DNA of 61,370 nt from Microcoleus sp. bin38.metabat.b11b12b14.051 (GTDB lineage Bacteria > Cyanobacteriota > Cyanobacteriia > Cyanobacteriales > Microcoleaceae). Position numbers and translations under genes: made by a program. Each line of letters begins with the position of its first letter. Position 1 is the stretch's first letter. The stretch covers positions 1 to 61,370 of the forward strand of contig NZ_JAAFKD010000003.1 of NCBI RefSeq assembly GCF_013299165.1, given 5' to 3'. This document shows, in pieces, positions 45,545 to 54,402 of the stretch. The notes under the pieces are model-generated. The model searched no databases. It was not told the DNA's origin and was given only the letters and a program-made list of their open reading frames with translations.

Positions 45545-47740
45545 ATGTCAGGGTCGAATCCGCCAACATCTCTCGCGCCCTCATCCCTCGAACAATCCCT
45601 CAAACATTTCTTTGGCTATGACTCTTTCCGCCCAGGGCAACGGGAAATAGTCGAAGCTGCTCTCCAACAACGCGATATGATGATTGTCATGCCGACTGGC
45701 GGTGGCAAGTCTTTGTGCTTTCAATTACCGGCTTTATTGAAACCGGGATTGACGGTGGTGGTTTCGCCACTAATTGCCCTGATGCAAGATCAGGTGGAAG
45801 CTTTGCAGGATAATGGGATTGGGGCGACTTTTCTCAACAGCACTTTGAGCGCGATGGAAACCCGATCGCGCTCCACAGCAATTCTCGAAGGTAAAATAAA
45901 ACTGCTGTATGTTGCGCCAGAAAGGTTGCTGGGCGAGAGATTCTTACCGTTTTTAGATATAGTAGCTTCTAAGTTAGGAATTTCGGCATTTGCGATCGAC
46001 GAAGCCCACTGCGTTTCAGAATGGGGGCACGACTTTCGACCAGAATACAGACAAATGGAGCGAGTGCGCGATCGATATCCCGACATCCCCATCATGGGAC
46101 TAACCGCCACCGCAACCGAGCGCGTCCGCCAAGACATCATCCAGCAGCTAAACCTGCGAAATCCCTACATCCACGTCGCCAGCTTCAACCGCCCCAACCT
46201 ATACTACGAAGTCCGCCCCAAAACCAAGCACAGTTTTGCCGAAGTCCTGCAAATCATCCAAAAAAAAGGCGGTTCAGGAATCATCTACTGCCTCAGCCGG
46301 AAAAAAGTTGACGAAGTTGCCTACAAATTGCAGCAAAGTGGCATCCAAGCCTTACCATACCATGCCGGGATGAGTGATAGCGATCGATCGACCAATCAAA
46401 CCCGCTTCATCCGCGACGACGTGCAAATAATGGTAGCAACAGTCGCCTTCGGTATGGGAATCAACAAACCCGACGTGCGATTTGTAATTCACCACGACTT
46501 ACCCAAAAACCTCGAAGGATACTATCAAGAATCAGGCCGCGCCGGCAGAGACAACGAACCATCCCACTGCACCTTATTTTTTGGATTCGGCGATGTCAAA
46601 ACCATCGAATACATCATCGAACAAAAACCCGACGAACAAGAACAAAGAATAGCCCGCCAACAACTACGGCGAGTAATCAACTATGCAGAATCCACCAATT
46701 GCCGCCGCACAGTCCAACTAAGTTATTTCGGCGATTCATTCCCCGGCGATTGTGGCAACTGCGACAACTGTTGCAACAAAAAACCAGTAGAAGATTGGAC
46801 TATTGAAGCCATGAAATTTCTTTCCTGCATCGCCAGATGCCAAGAGAAATTCGGCATGAATCATATTATCGACGTGCTGCGCGGCTCAAAAAGTCAAAAA
46901 ATATTGCAATACCAGCACAACCAACTTTCCACCTACGGCATCGGCAAAGATAGAAGTGCCGAAGACTGGAAAAGATTGAGCCGTTCCCTAATCAACCAAG
47001 GTTTTTTAGACGAAAAAACAGACGGCTTTCCCATTTTGAAACTCAACGAAAAAAGTTGGGAAATCATGAAACGCCAGCGCACAGTCGAAATTGCGATCGA
47101 AGCGGCGCGAGAAGTCCAGGGAAGAACTCGATCTTTAGCAGTAGAAGTCGAAGGTTTATTTGCCATCCTGCGGACACTTCGCAAACAAATAGCCGACGAA
47201 CAATTTGTGCCACCTTACGTAGTATTTGCAGACAAAAGCTTGCGAGACATGGCAGAAAAACGCCCGCAAAACCTCACAGAATTTGAGGAAGTTTACGGAG
47301 TCGGCAGCAACAAACGAGACAAATATGGCAAAGTTTTCTTAGCAGCAATTCGCACTTTTTGCAAAGAACAAGGATTGCCAACAGGTGCCGCATCTTCTGA
47401 TGTCAGCAATCTTCCCCATGTTGCTAATGGCCCATCTTATTCGCAGATGCAAACCTGGGAATTATACCGACAAGGTTTGACAGTTCAAGCCATAGCCAAT
47501 GCGCGGGGCATGAGTCCTAATACTATTTCCGGGCATCTGGTAGAATTGATGGATATGGGCAAGGAAGTTGATATAAATTTGTTGGTTGACTCGGAAAGCC
47601 AGCAGGCTATTGTCCAAGCAATTGAAGTGATTGGAGATGAAAGAATGAGAGCAATTTACGAGTATTTGAATGAACGTTATACGTTTGATGATATTAAGTT
47701 TGTGCGCGCTTGGTGGCGGCAAAATTATGTTAGTTTTTAA
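45545..47740 (+). CDS. recQ: ATP-dependent DNA helicase RecQ
   Basis: This 731-residue 3'-5' DNA helicase acts in recombination and repair. Helicase motifs are in order: FRPGQREIVEAAL (motif 0), MPTGGGKSLCFQLP (Walker A), IDEAHCVSEWGHDFRPEY (DEAH plus aromatic loop), GLTATATERV, and QESGRAGRDNEP (motif VI). The zinc-binding subdomain follows with cysteines at TNCRRT and GDCGNCDNCC. An RQC winged-helix region is next, then an HRDC domain (RTLRKQIADEQFVPPYVVFADKSL) and a C-terminal helix-turn-helix that includes GLTVQAIANARGMSPNTISGHL. This is the long RecQ form. Confidence 0.95.
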   Translation: MSGSNPPTSLAPSSLEQSLKHFFGYDSFRPGQREIVEAALQQRDMMIVMPTGGGKSLCFQLPALLKPGLTVVVSPLIALMQDQVEALQDNGIGATFLNSTLSAMETRSRSTAILEGKIKLLYVAPERLLGERFLPFLDIVASKLGISAFAIDEAHCVSEWGHDFRPEYRQMERVRDRYPDIPIMGLTATATERVRQDIIQQLNLRNPYIHVASFNRPNLYYEVRPKTKHSFAEVLQIIQKKGGSGIIYCLSRKKVDEVAYKLQQSGIQALPYHAGMSDSDRSTNQTRFIRDDVQIMVATVAFGMGINKPDVRFVIHHDLPKNLEGYYQESGRAGRDNEPSHCTLFFGFGDVKTIEYIIEQKPDEQEQRIARQQLRRVINYAESTNCRRTVQLSYFGDSFPGDCGNCDNCCNKKPVEDWTIEAMKFLSCIARCQEKFGMNHIIDVLRGSKSQKILQYQHNQLSTYGIGKDRSAEDWKRLSRSLINQGFLDEKTDGFPILKLNEKSWEIMKRQRTVEIAIEAAREVQGRTRSLAVEVEGLFAILRTLRKQIADEQFVPPYVVFADKSLRDMAEKRPQNLTEFEEVYGVGSNKRDKYGKVFLAAIRTFCKEQGLPTGAASSDVSNLPHVANGPSYSQMQTWELYRQGLTVQAIANARGMSPNTISGHLVELMDMGKEVDINLLVDSESQQAIVQAIEVIGDERMRAIYEYLNERYTFDDIKFVRAWWRQNYVSF

Positions 47741-47799
47741 CCGCAGATGTAGCTGATAAACGCTGATGGACGCAGATTATTAAGAGATGGAATAGAGGC

Positions 47800-48921
47800 A
47801 TGAGAATTAAACAAGTAGCTTTTTGGGATAATGAATTAGAGTGGCGTTTTGAACCGATCTATTTTTCAAATCTAGCATTGCTAGTTGGGGTGTCTGGTGT
47901 TGGCAAAACTCAAATACTCAAAGGAATTTTGCGTTTAAAAGAGATAGCAAATGGTGCTTCATTAAACGGTTTAGCGTGGGATATCACATTTTCTACAATC
48001 AACGATGTGGAGTACCAATGGCAAGGCGAGTTTGAAACAAAAAAAAATCCTGTCATAATTCCTAACCAGGAAGACGAAGCCCATAACTTTAGGATTGTTC
48101 GCGAGCATTTATCTAAAAATGGAGATACAATCATCGAAAGAAACTCTACTGAAATCAAGTTCAAAGGAAATATAACACCCAAATTATCACCGTTTCAAAG
48201 TGCAGTCCAAATCCTAAATCAAGAAGAAGATATTTTACCTGTTCAGCAAAGTTTTAATAAAATTATTGACAGCGGTAATTCTAGTTCGGTTAATGAATTT
48301 TACGATATACCTATTAGGCTAATATCGACGATTGTAAAAAGTGATATTTTATTAGATAAGGTTAAATCAAGTAATCTGCCTCTTCAGATAAAAATAGCTT
48401 TAATTTATCGCGACTCAAATATTTTTAATGAAATTAAACGTGCATTCATAGAGATTTTCCCTCAAGTGGAAAATATCAAAATAGAAGCCGTTGAAGATGA
48501 GGATTCATCATTTACAAGTTTTCCCATTCAGATAAAAGAAAAAGGTGTCAATAATTGGATCGAGCAAAATAACATTTCTTCGGGAATGCTCAAGACTCTC
48601 ATTCTGATTAGCGAACTCTATTTATCCCCAGAAGGAACGGTGATTTTGATTGATGAATTTGAAAATAGTCTGGGCGTTAACTGTATCGATATTGTTACAA
48701 ATTTGCTCACGGAAAACCGAAATATTCAATTCATTCTCACCAGTCATCACCCGTACATTATCAACAACATTAGCATGGAATACTGGAAAATAGTAACCCG
48801 CAAAGGAGGCATCGTAACGGTAACTGATGCAAAAGATTTGAACTTGGGAAAATCTAGGCATCAGGCTTTTACGCAATTGATTAATCTCGAAGAATATAAC
48901 GAAGGAATCAAAGTTGAATGA
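47800..48921 (+). CDS. AAA/ABC-type ATPase of a two-gene ATPase-nuclease cassette
   Basis: This 373-residue soluble ATPase of the SMC/OLD-like class has Walker A GVSGVGKT at about residue 32. Its signature-type motif is SSGMLKTL, Walker B is VILIDEFENSL, and the switch His lies in LTSHHPYI. The central part is poorly conserved and helical. The next gene overlaps it by four bases (ATGA) and encodes a Toprim-like protein. This is the arrangement of anti-phage modules such as PARIS (AriA/AriB) and the RloA/RloB-like pairs. The DNA is clearly more AT-rich than recQ upstream, which suggests transfer. The exact system type cannot be fixed by eye. Confidence 0.75.
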   Translation: MRIKQVAFWDNELEWRFEPIYFSNLALLVGVSGVGKTQILKGILRLKEIANGASLNGLAWDITFSTINDVEYQWQGEFETKKNPVIIPNQEDEAHNFRIVREHLSKNGDTIIERNSTEIKFKGNITPKLSPFQSAVQILNQEEDILPVQQSFNKIIDSGNSSSVNEFYDIPIRLISTIVKSDILLDKVKSSNLPLQIKIALIYRDSNIFNEIKRAFIEIFPQVENIKIEAVEDEDSSFTSFPIQIKEKGVNNWIEQNNISSGMLKTLILISELYLSPEGTVILIDEFENSLGVNCIDIVTNLLTENRNIQFILTSHHPYIINNISMEYWKIVTRKGGIVTVTDAKDLNLGKSRHQAFTQLINLEEYNEGIKVE

Positions 48922-49598
48922 ATTTGTATTTTTTAGTCGAAGGGATGCAATCGGAGAGAAAGGTTTATCCAGCTTGGTTAAGTCATCTACTGCCAGAATT
49001 AACGCAAGTTCACAGTTACGATGAGGTGAAGGAAAAAAATTATTACCTGATTAGTGGTGAAGGATATCCATCATTATACGATTTTATTGGGCCTTCGGTT
49101 GAGGAAATTAACTTAAGCGGCAAATACAACTATTTTGTAGTGTGTCTTGATGCCGAGGAAAATACTGTTGCTGAGCGACACGCAGAAATTTATAATTTTT
49201 TAGCTCGGCAAAAGCTAGTATTAAAGAATACAGAATTTGTACTAATTGTTCAAAATCGCTGCTTGGAAACTTGGCTGCTGGGCAATCGCAAGATTTACTC
49301 AAAACAGCCTCAAAACCAACCTTTATTAGATTATACTAAATATTATGATGTTTCAGTTGACTGTCCTGAAACAATGGGCAAATATCGAGAATTTAATACT
49401 CACGCTCAGTTTCATGGAGCTTATTTAAAAGCGTTATTTGAAGCGAAAAACACTACATATTCTAAAAAAAGACCGGCAGATGTACTCAAGTCGTTTTATT
49501 TAGAAAACCTATTGAAAAGAATTGAAGAGAAGCCACAACAACTGACTACTTTTCGTCATTTTGTCAATTTTTGTAAGATAGTTCAATCCAAATTGTAA
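48918..49598 (+). CDS. Toprim-like (RloB/DUF4276-type) putative nuclease
   Basis: This 226-residue protein begins with MNLYFLVEGMQSERKVYP, in which the Glu of EGxxSE matches the first acidic position of Toprim domains. A second acidic cluster, FVVCLDAEEN, fits the DxD motif. NRCLETWLLGN is a further segment common in RloB- and DUF4276-like proteins. It is coupled to the ATPase gene by an ATGA overlap. In related defence pairs the ATPase senses invasion and the Toprim protein cleaves nucleic acid. That function is inferred here and no experiment-like evidence is in the sequence. Confidence 0.68.
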   Translation: MNLYFLVEGMQSERKVYPAWLSHLLPELTQVHSYDEVKEKNYYLISGEGYPSLYDFIGPSVEEINLSGKYNYFVVCLDAEENTVAERHAEIYNFLARQKLVLKNTEFVLIVQNRCLETWLLGNRKIYSKQPQNQPLLDYTKYYDVSVDCPETMGKYREFNTHAQFHGAYLKALFEAKNTTYSKKRPADVLKSFYLENLLKRIEEKPQQLTTFRHFVNFCKIVQSKL

Positions 49599-49638
49599 GA
49601 TCAAAGTCCAATATATTAACCGCACGCACTATCAGTTC

Positions 49639-49698
49639 GTTCGTAGTGCGGACTTCAGTCCGCTCTCAGACTGCGGACTGAAGTCCGCACTACGAACC
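49639..49698. repeat. TTCGTAGTG-type hairpin downstream of the ATPase-nuclease pair
   Basis: TTCGTAGTGCGGACTTCAGTCC pairs with its complement ending CACTACGAACC. It separates the cassette from the convergent secretion genes. Confidence 0.9.
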
Positions 49699-49768
49699 AT
49701 TTTTTTATGGTAATCTAAATACCCTAAGTTGGAAATGATAAATTATGACTCTGTACTCCGGGTACACG

Positions 49769-50509
49769 CTATACTTTACAATTGTACAATAAATAGTTGA
49801 CCTCATTAGCCAGCCATTCGTTAAACAGATTGTGCAATATTTCTTGATATCGTTCAGGCGTTAATTCCGCCGGTATAAACTTTTCAACCATGAACAAGTG
49901 ATATCCTCGCTCTGTTTCAATTGGACGAATCACTTCCCCAGGTTTAGCGCTAAATACGGCGACGGCTATATCTGGTTTTAAACCCCACCGATAAACTTTG
50001 CCTTCGCAACCGCATAAATGCCGACGACTTTCGTCAATGTCGTAAAGATGGGCGGCATCAAAAAAGCTGATTTCTCCTTCTTGAATTTCATAAAATATTT
50101 CTTGGGCAAGTTGTAGGTTGGCAACAATTATTTGATAAAGAATGATTTGGTCGAATTGCAATTTGCTTTGCACGAAAATCTTTTCTACGTCTTTGGCAAA
50201 TAACTGTTCCGCTAATTTTTGGGAGAGAATTTGATAGCAAATTCCGGCCTCTAAGTCTTCTACGGAAATCATCTGCTCCGCCAGCCAAGCAATCGTATCC
50301 GCTGCTTTCTCCAGACGCTTCTCGCGCCGCAGCTTGTCGCCGGCAACTTGAATTTCTTCGGGAGTCACAGTTAACCGCCGTTCCTCGGCTGCTTTGTCAA
50401 TAACTTTTTTCTGCAATACTTGTTGACAAAAGGGCTTTAATTGCCGCTGTTGTCTGAGTAGTTTGATTATTTCAGTTGATTCAATCAATGGCTGGTAAAA
50501 GTCTTTCAT
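49769..50509 (-). CDS. parvulin-type peptidyl-prolyl isomerase/foldase
   Basis: This 246-residue protein has a C-terminal PpiC-type rotamase domain (about residues 130-225). It contains FFDAAHLYDIDESRRHLCGC, WGLKPDIAVAVFSAKPGEVIRPIETERGYHLFMVEKF and is preceded by a SurA-like helical N-terminal part. There is no signal peptide, so it should act in the cytoplasm. It is the last gene of the minus-strand run that starts with the HetC-like exporter. Isomerases of this sort are common next to cyanobacterial peptide or RTX exporters and may keep substrates export-competent; that role is inferred. It lies 97 bases after the RTX gene. Confidence 0.8.
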   Translation of the reverse strand: MKDFYQPLIESTEIIKLLRQQRQLKPFCQQVLQKKVIDKAAEERRLTVTPEEIQVAGDKLRREKRLEKAADTIAWLAEQMISVEDLEAGICYQILSQKLAEQLFAKDVEKIFVQSKLQFDQIILYQIIVANLQLAQEIFYEIQEGEISFFDAAHLYDIDESRRHLCGCEGKVYRWGLKPDIAVAVFSAKPGEVIRPIETERGYHLFMVEKFIPAELTPERYQEILHNLFNEWLANEVNYLLYNCKV

Positions 50510-50605
50510 CTTTCTGTCTCAAGCTATAGAAGTTGATTCAGCTCATCCCCCCGATGCTTCCTGCTGGGGAGTTCGTGTTGACGGTTAACGGCTAGCTACA
50601 AGGCT

Positions 50606-52324
50606 TTATGCAAGCAAACTGATAAAATCAGTATTGGTTAAAGTTGTTGCACCCGCTGCGTTCACTGTTCCCAAAACAACGGCTAAAATTCGATCGCCAT
50701 TATTTGAACTAAACTTGACCAGAGTTGCGTCTGCGGTACCGTTACCGTCCGTATCAAACGCCACCAGTGCAATGTCAGCAGCAGAAAGTCCGCCTGTCAG
50801 CCCAATTTTATCACCTTCAGCGGCATTGAAATCAACGACTGTATCCGCTAAAAATAGATTAGCTACAGAACTCGTTGTTTCAGGTCTAAATACAAACGTA
50901 TCAGCGCCGGTACCTCCAATCAATGTATCGATGCCGAAGTCGCCACACAGAAAATCGTCGCCGTTACCGCCAATCAGCAAATCTTGACCTCTTCCTCCCC
51001 GCAAAGTGTCGTTTCCGTCGCCTCCGTCGATCGTATCGTTACCTCTGTTACCTTTGACAATATCGTCGCCATCTCCTGCCAAAACTAGATCGAACCCGCT
51101 ACCACAAGTAATCACATCAATGTCGTCGGTACCCAGCCAATATCCGCCGCCGTTGCTGTCGTAGGTGACAGTTAATTCCGTAGGATTGTTTTCTGAGGGG
51201 GTAATTTCTGGGGGTGGGGCTGTATCAGCATTGCTGTTGTTGGTACTGTTATCGGGAAGTGCGATCGACAAATTGCTGGTAGCGTTATCTGTTGGCTCAG
51301 CAATTATCGTACTCTCGCCACCACCACCGGTACTTTCAGGAGACAAATTAGAAGGACTTGAATTGCTAGAAGTTCCGTCAGTCACCGCAGCAAGTGGCCC
51401 ACCGTCATTATTTGAGGGTGTTGGAGTTGGTGCTGGTGTTGGTGTTGGCGCAGGAGTTAGCCGTATTGGTATTGGTATTGGCGCAGGTGTTGGTGTTGGT
51501 GTTGGCGCAGGTGTTGGTGTTGGCGCTGTGATATTAATTGCCGGTGCAGAGTCTGTAGCCGCCGCAGGTGTCGGTGCAGGAGTTGGTGCAGGTGTCGGTG
51601 CAGGTGTCGGTGCAGGTGTTGGTGCAGGTGTTGGTGCTGGTGCAGGTGCTGGTGCAGGTGTCGGTGCAGGTGTTGGTGCTGGTGCAGGTGTCGGTGCAGG
51701 TGTTGGTGCTGGTGTTGGTGCTGGTGTTGGTGTCGAAGCAGTGGCGATCGTAGTCGGCGGAGTATCTAAACCACTGCTAGCTGACGCGATCGCGCTACTA
51801 GAAGTGCCACCGGGAGTCCATGCTGTCTGAGTGCTGGTGCTGCTCCCAGTCGGAGAAGTTGCTGTCGCGCTGCTGGTGCTGCTCGCACCGCTGCTGTCTC
51901 CTAATGGCGCAGGTGTTGGTGTGGGCGCAGGCGCAGGTGTTGGTATGGGCGCAGGCGCAGGTGTTGGTGTTGGTGCAGGCGCAGGTGTTGGTATTGGTGC
52001 TGCTGCTGGTGCTGCTGCTGGGGCAGAAGCAGTGGCGCTAGTAGTTGGGGGCGCGACTGTAGAAGCACTCGCTGTTGCGCTGCCGCTGCTCGATGTAGCC
52101 CCCGCAGCATAAGCAGTCTCGCTACTGGTACTGCTTCCCATCGGGGAAGTGCCTGTCGCGTTGCTGGTACTGCCCGCACCACTACTATTTACAAAGGAAC
52201 TAGACTTGCTGGAACTGCTGCTGCTGCCCGCACCAGGGTTATTCGCCTGCGAATTCAAGGTGTTTAAACTATTGCTGTTTCCAACAATATTATTTAAGGG
52301 ATCAGATGAATTTAAGGAAGGCAT
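50606..52324 (-). CDS. RTX (hemolysin-type calcium-binding) secreted protein
   Basis: This 572-residue protein has a Ser/Asn-rich N-terminus and a long low-complexity region of Pro/Thr/Ala (repeated TPAP and PAPTPAP units, about residues 95-310). A Ser/Thr/Asn stretch follows. The C-terminal RTX block contains [26 protein letters not shown] and [13 protein letters not shown] nonapeptides that bind calcium. Its last 100 residues ([14 protein letters not shown] to the end) are typical of type I secretion substrates with C-terminal signals. No double-glycine leader is present. The HlyD-like adaptor and ABC exporter upstream on the same strand could export it. The Pro/Thr-rich part makes long antisense ORFs that are not genes. 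Confidence 0.85.
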   Translation of the reverse strand: MPSLNSSDPLNNIVGNSNSLNTLNSQANNPGAGSSSSSSKSSSFVNSSGAGSTSNATGTSPMGSSTSSETAYAAGATSSSGSATASASTVAPPTTSATASAPAAAPAAAPIPTPAPAPTPTPAPAPIPTPAPAPTPTPAPLGDSSGASSTSSATATSPTGSSTSTQTAWTPGGTSSSAIASASSGLDTPPTTIATASTPTPAPTPAPTPAPTPAPAPTPAPTPAPAPAPAPTPAPTPAPTPAPTPAPTPAPTPAAATDSAPAINITAPTPTPAPTPTPTPAPIPIPIRLTPAPTPTPAPTPTPSNNDGGPLAAVTDGTSSNSSPSNLSPESTGGGGESTIIAEPTDNATSNLSIALPDNSTNNSNADTAPPPEITPSENNPTELTVTYDSNGGGYWLGTDDIDVITCGSGFDLVLAGDGDDIVKGNRGNDTIDGGDGNDTLRGGRGQDLLIGGNGDDFLCGDFGIDTLIGGTGADTFVFRPETTSSVANLFLADTVVDFNAAEGDKIGLTGGLSAADIALVAFDTDGNGTADATLVKFSSNNGDRILAVVLGTVNAAGATTLTNTDFISLLA

Positions 52325-52541
52325 CGCGATTTATCTCCTTTTACCTGTATGGCTGTCCCGCAGAATTTTTATTAAATTTGATTTAGCCATCACAATCACC
52401 ATCAAAACACCTTTTAAAATTTGAAACCCACCTGACACTCGCCGGGACTATAACAGTTTTATATTGGGTGAGTACAGCCTGATAATTACCTTTTTTCCAA
52501 TTACCATTTCTGATTCAACTGCCAACCGCGATCGCAAATCA

Positions 52542-52859
52542 TTAGGGGTGACCGCTAGAGATGAACAAAGATCTGCTATCGTTCAATGACACAGAATAAC
52601 TGTTGTCAGTACGAGCGTAAGAGTTAGCTGTAGCTGAGGCTTCAGTAAAAGCCATATAAGGGCTAACATAGACCTTTGTGTAAGCGTTAGCCTCAGTCGA
52701 GGTATTTTGGCCAATAGCAAAAGCATTAGCATCAGCACTGCCAAATCCATAGGTAGCAAAAGTTTGAGCGCTACCAGTCGCGCGCGTATAACCAGCACCT
52801 ACAAGTTTGCTCGCTCCTGAAACTGCCTCTACATAATAATCTAAATCATCAATAATCAT
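52542..52859 (-). CDS. candidate exported peptide precursor with GA/GG-type leader
   Basis: This 105-residue protein begins MIIDDLDYYVEAVSGASKL followed by VGAG. This is a divergent form of the leader of the two neighbouring precursors: it keeps the start MII.DL and acidic residues and ends with a Gly-Ala or Gly-Gly-like cleavage site near residue 22. The remaining 80 residues are rich in Ala, Ser, Thr, Tyr and Asn (such as ATGSAQTFATYGFGSADANA) and lack cysteines. Its order in the gene run suggests export by the HetC-like transporter. Function of the product is unknown; a bacteriocin or signalling peptide are possible. Confidence 0.6.
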   Translation of the reverse strand: MIIDDLDYYVEAVSGASKLVGAGYTRATGSAQTFATYGFGSADANAFAIGQNTSTEANAYTKVYVSPYMAFTEASATANSYARTDNSYSVSLNDSRSLFISSGHP

Positions 52860-52952
52860 GTTTTTTGCACCGGAACAATTTTTAGTGGCTGCTTAGCTGA
52901 TGTTAGAAAGCGAGCCAGCCAACGCCATTAAGTATGTTGGCACAGTTCAAAA

Positions 52953-53035
52953 CAGCTATGTAAAGTTGGGCAAGGATTTCTGGCTGACTTATCTCGATCT
53001 CAATCCAGCAATTCTTGCATTGCTTTACATAGCTG
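52953..53035. repeat. inverted repeat between two peptide genes
   Basis: CAGCTATGTAAAG (52953-52965) and its exact complement CTTTACATAGCTG (53023-53035) enclose 57 bases. The spacer lies between the 3' end of one precursor gene and the next. It could fold in the transcript and act as a partial terminator or processing site. Confidence 0.6.
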
Positions 53036-53063
53036 GGTTTTTGACTGCTTGTCTGCGCTATTG

Positions 53064-53366
53064 TTAGCACCCGCAGAAGCTAAAACCAGAACTAGCTGCG
53101 ATCGAAGTACCGCTAGAGGAAGAGCTGTAAGGTGTGGTGACTGCGTTGTTGAAGGTCTGAGTCAAACTGCCGGGGCCGTAGGCGGAGGCGTTAGATTCAG
53201 CAGTGGCTGCATGACCGTAAACATACACGTTCGAGCTGATGTATTTATTCAGGCTGAAACGCTCGTTGAAATACACGTTCGAGTAGTCATTGCCTAAGTC
53301 AAAACCGCCGACTACGCTGGTGGATTCAGCAACTACTTCGACATGGTTTAAGTCTGAGATAATCAT
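53064..53366 (-). CDS. double-glycine leader peptide precursor with CGC tail
   Basis: This 100-residue precursor has the leader MIISDLNHVEVVAESTSVVG followed by G21, a double-glycine site for C39 peptidases. The 79-residue core is Ser/Asn/Tyr-rich. It ends FSFCGC, so two cysteines stand at the very end. The first 94 residues are identical to the neighbour at 53545 except for synonymous changes, so this is a recent duplicate that differs only in the last residues. ATG 53366 is preceded by a weak GCGGAG-type site. It should be processed and exported by the C39 exporter encoded upstream. Confidence 0.7.
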   Translation of the reverse strand: MIISDLNHVEVVAESTSVVGGFDLGNDYSNVYFNERFSLNKYISSNVYVYGHAATAESNASAYGPGSLTQTFNNAVTTPYSSSSSGTSIAASSGFSFCGC

Positions 53367-53373
53367 GGTTTTT
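53083..53373. repeat. duplicated 291-bp block, copy 1 (copy 2 at 53561-53851)
   Basis: The two blocks differ at only two visible positions (GACTTAAAC against GACCTGAAC, both encoding D-L-N). Copy 2 is shifted by 478 bases. Identity stops exactly before the last codons of each gene and just after the start codon region. Confidence 0.9.
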
Positions 53374-53544
53374 CTCCGCGAGGTTCAATGTAGTTTGTGT
53401 AAAGATTGCAAGATTTGTTCGAGGAGTTTAAACTGTCGTTACCGTGAGGGTTTTACTGACTGTTTGACGGTCAAGCTGCTACGGCGATGCGATGGATTGA
53501 GTTTAAACTCCAACGTGAGCGAGAGTCTGGCTTGAGTGTGGTGA

Positions 53545-53844
53545 TTACCAGCGGTAGTAGAAACCAGAACTAGCTGCGATCGAAGTACCGCTAGAGGAAG
53601 AGCTGTAAGGTGTGGTGACTGCGTTGTTGAAGGTCTGAGTCAAACTGCCGGGGCCGTAGGCGGAGGCGTTAGATTCAGCAGTGGCTGCATGACCGTAAAC
53701 ATACACGTTCGAGCTGATGTATTTATTCAGGCTGAAACGCTCGTTGAAATACACGTTCGAGTAGTCATTGCCTAAGTCAAAACCGCCGACTACGCTGGTG
53801 GATTCAGCAACTACTTCGACATGGTTCAGGTCTGAGATAATCAT
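53545..53844 (-). CDS. double-glycine leader peptide precursor with FYYRW tail
   Basis: This 99-residue precursor has the same leader and core as the copy at 53064, but ends FYYRW instead of FSFCGC. The leader is residues 1-21 (acidic, DLNHVEVVAE, ending VVGG), and the expected mature peptide has 78 residues without cysteine. Such acidic leaders with D-L and E at fixed spacing before GG are typical of C39 transporter substrates in cyanobacteria. It is the first precursor after the HetP-domain gene, 558 bases away. That spacer may hold a separate promoter, but none is clear. Confidence 0.7.
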   Translation of the reverse strand: MIISDLNHVEVVAESTSVVGGFDLGNDYSNVYFNERFSLNKYISSNVYVYGHAATAESNASAYGPGSLTQTFNNAVTTPYSSSSSGTSIAASSGFYYRW

Positions 53845-54402
53845 GGTTTTTGTCCTTTTAATTGAGTGGTTGTTTGAAGCAACCTTGTTTTCTTTTGATG
53901 TACCTAATATATCTGGACTAATTAGAGCTGTGTTGCCAATTTGGCAGATTTATTTTAAATTAAAAGCGCAATGTAACTTCATGAATATATGTTAATTATT
54001 TGCTCCACGACTACACAAGATATCTCTATGAGTCATGGACGAATCAACCGGGTTCGATCGACGAGAATACTGGCTTTTAGGTATAGATATAAGTTGATAA
54101 ACCCTGTTTCTGAGAGTAAGGAGTGCGTGCTACAATGTCTGCATTTAGACACGGAAACCAGCCTCATTTTATACTTGATAAACGAGACTGGAATTAGATT
54201 TTAGTATTTGGATCGACGATCGCCCTTACAGACAAACCCTGCTCCAGCTCAACAGCATGAATTGCAGATAAGTTGGTCTTTTTTGAGTCGCAAACACATT
54301 ATCAGGGACGATCGCACAACAGTGTTGCCATTTTGGCAGAAAACTCCGAAAACCCGGCTTGTAGCGACTCAACACTCCTTGAACCGGGTTGTCTCGACTA
54401 AA
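53845..54402. other. intergenic region between the HetP-like and peptide precursor genes
   Basis: This is about 560 bases. Plus-strand ORFs here show no recognisable product. An AACCCGGTTTCT-like fragment occurs near 54350-54390. No further double-glycine leader was found on either strand by eye. Confidence 0.4.

Noticed and set aside
46021..46311. Plus-strand ORF rich in Arg/Pro inside recQ
   Set aside because: It is a shadow frame of the helicase gene with no family likeness.
51165..51830. Long plus-strand ORF encoding Gly/Val/Ala repeats
   Set aside because: It is antisense to the Pro/Thr-rich part of the RTX gene. The repetitive codons keep all frames open.
52900..53067. 55-codon plus-strand ORF (MLESEPANAIKYVGTV...) inside the peptide gene run
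   Set aside because: It has one hydrophobic segment but no ribosome site, opposes the operon, and coincides with an inverted repeat. Not enough support to call a gene.
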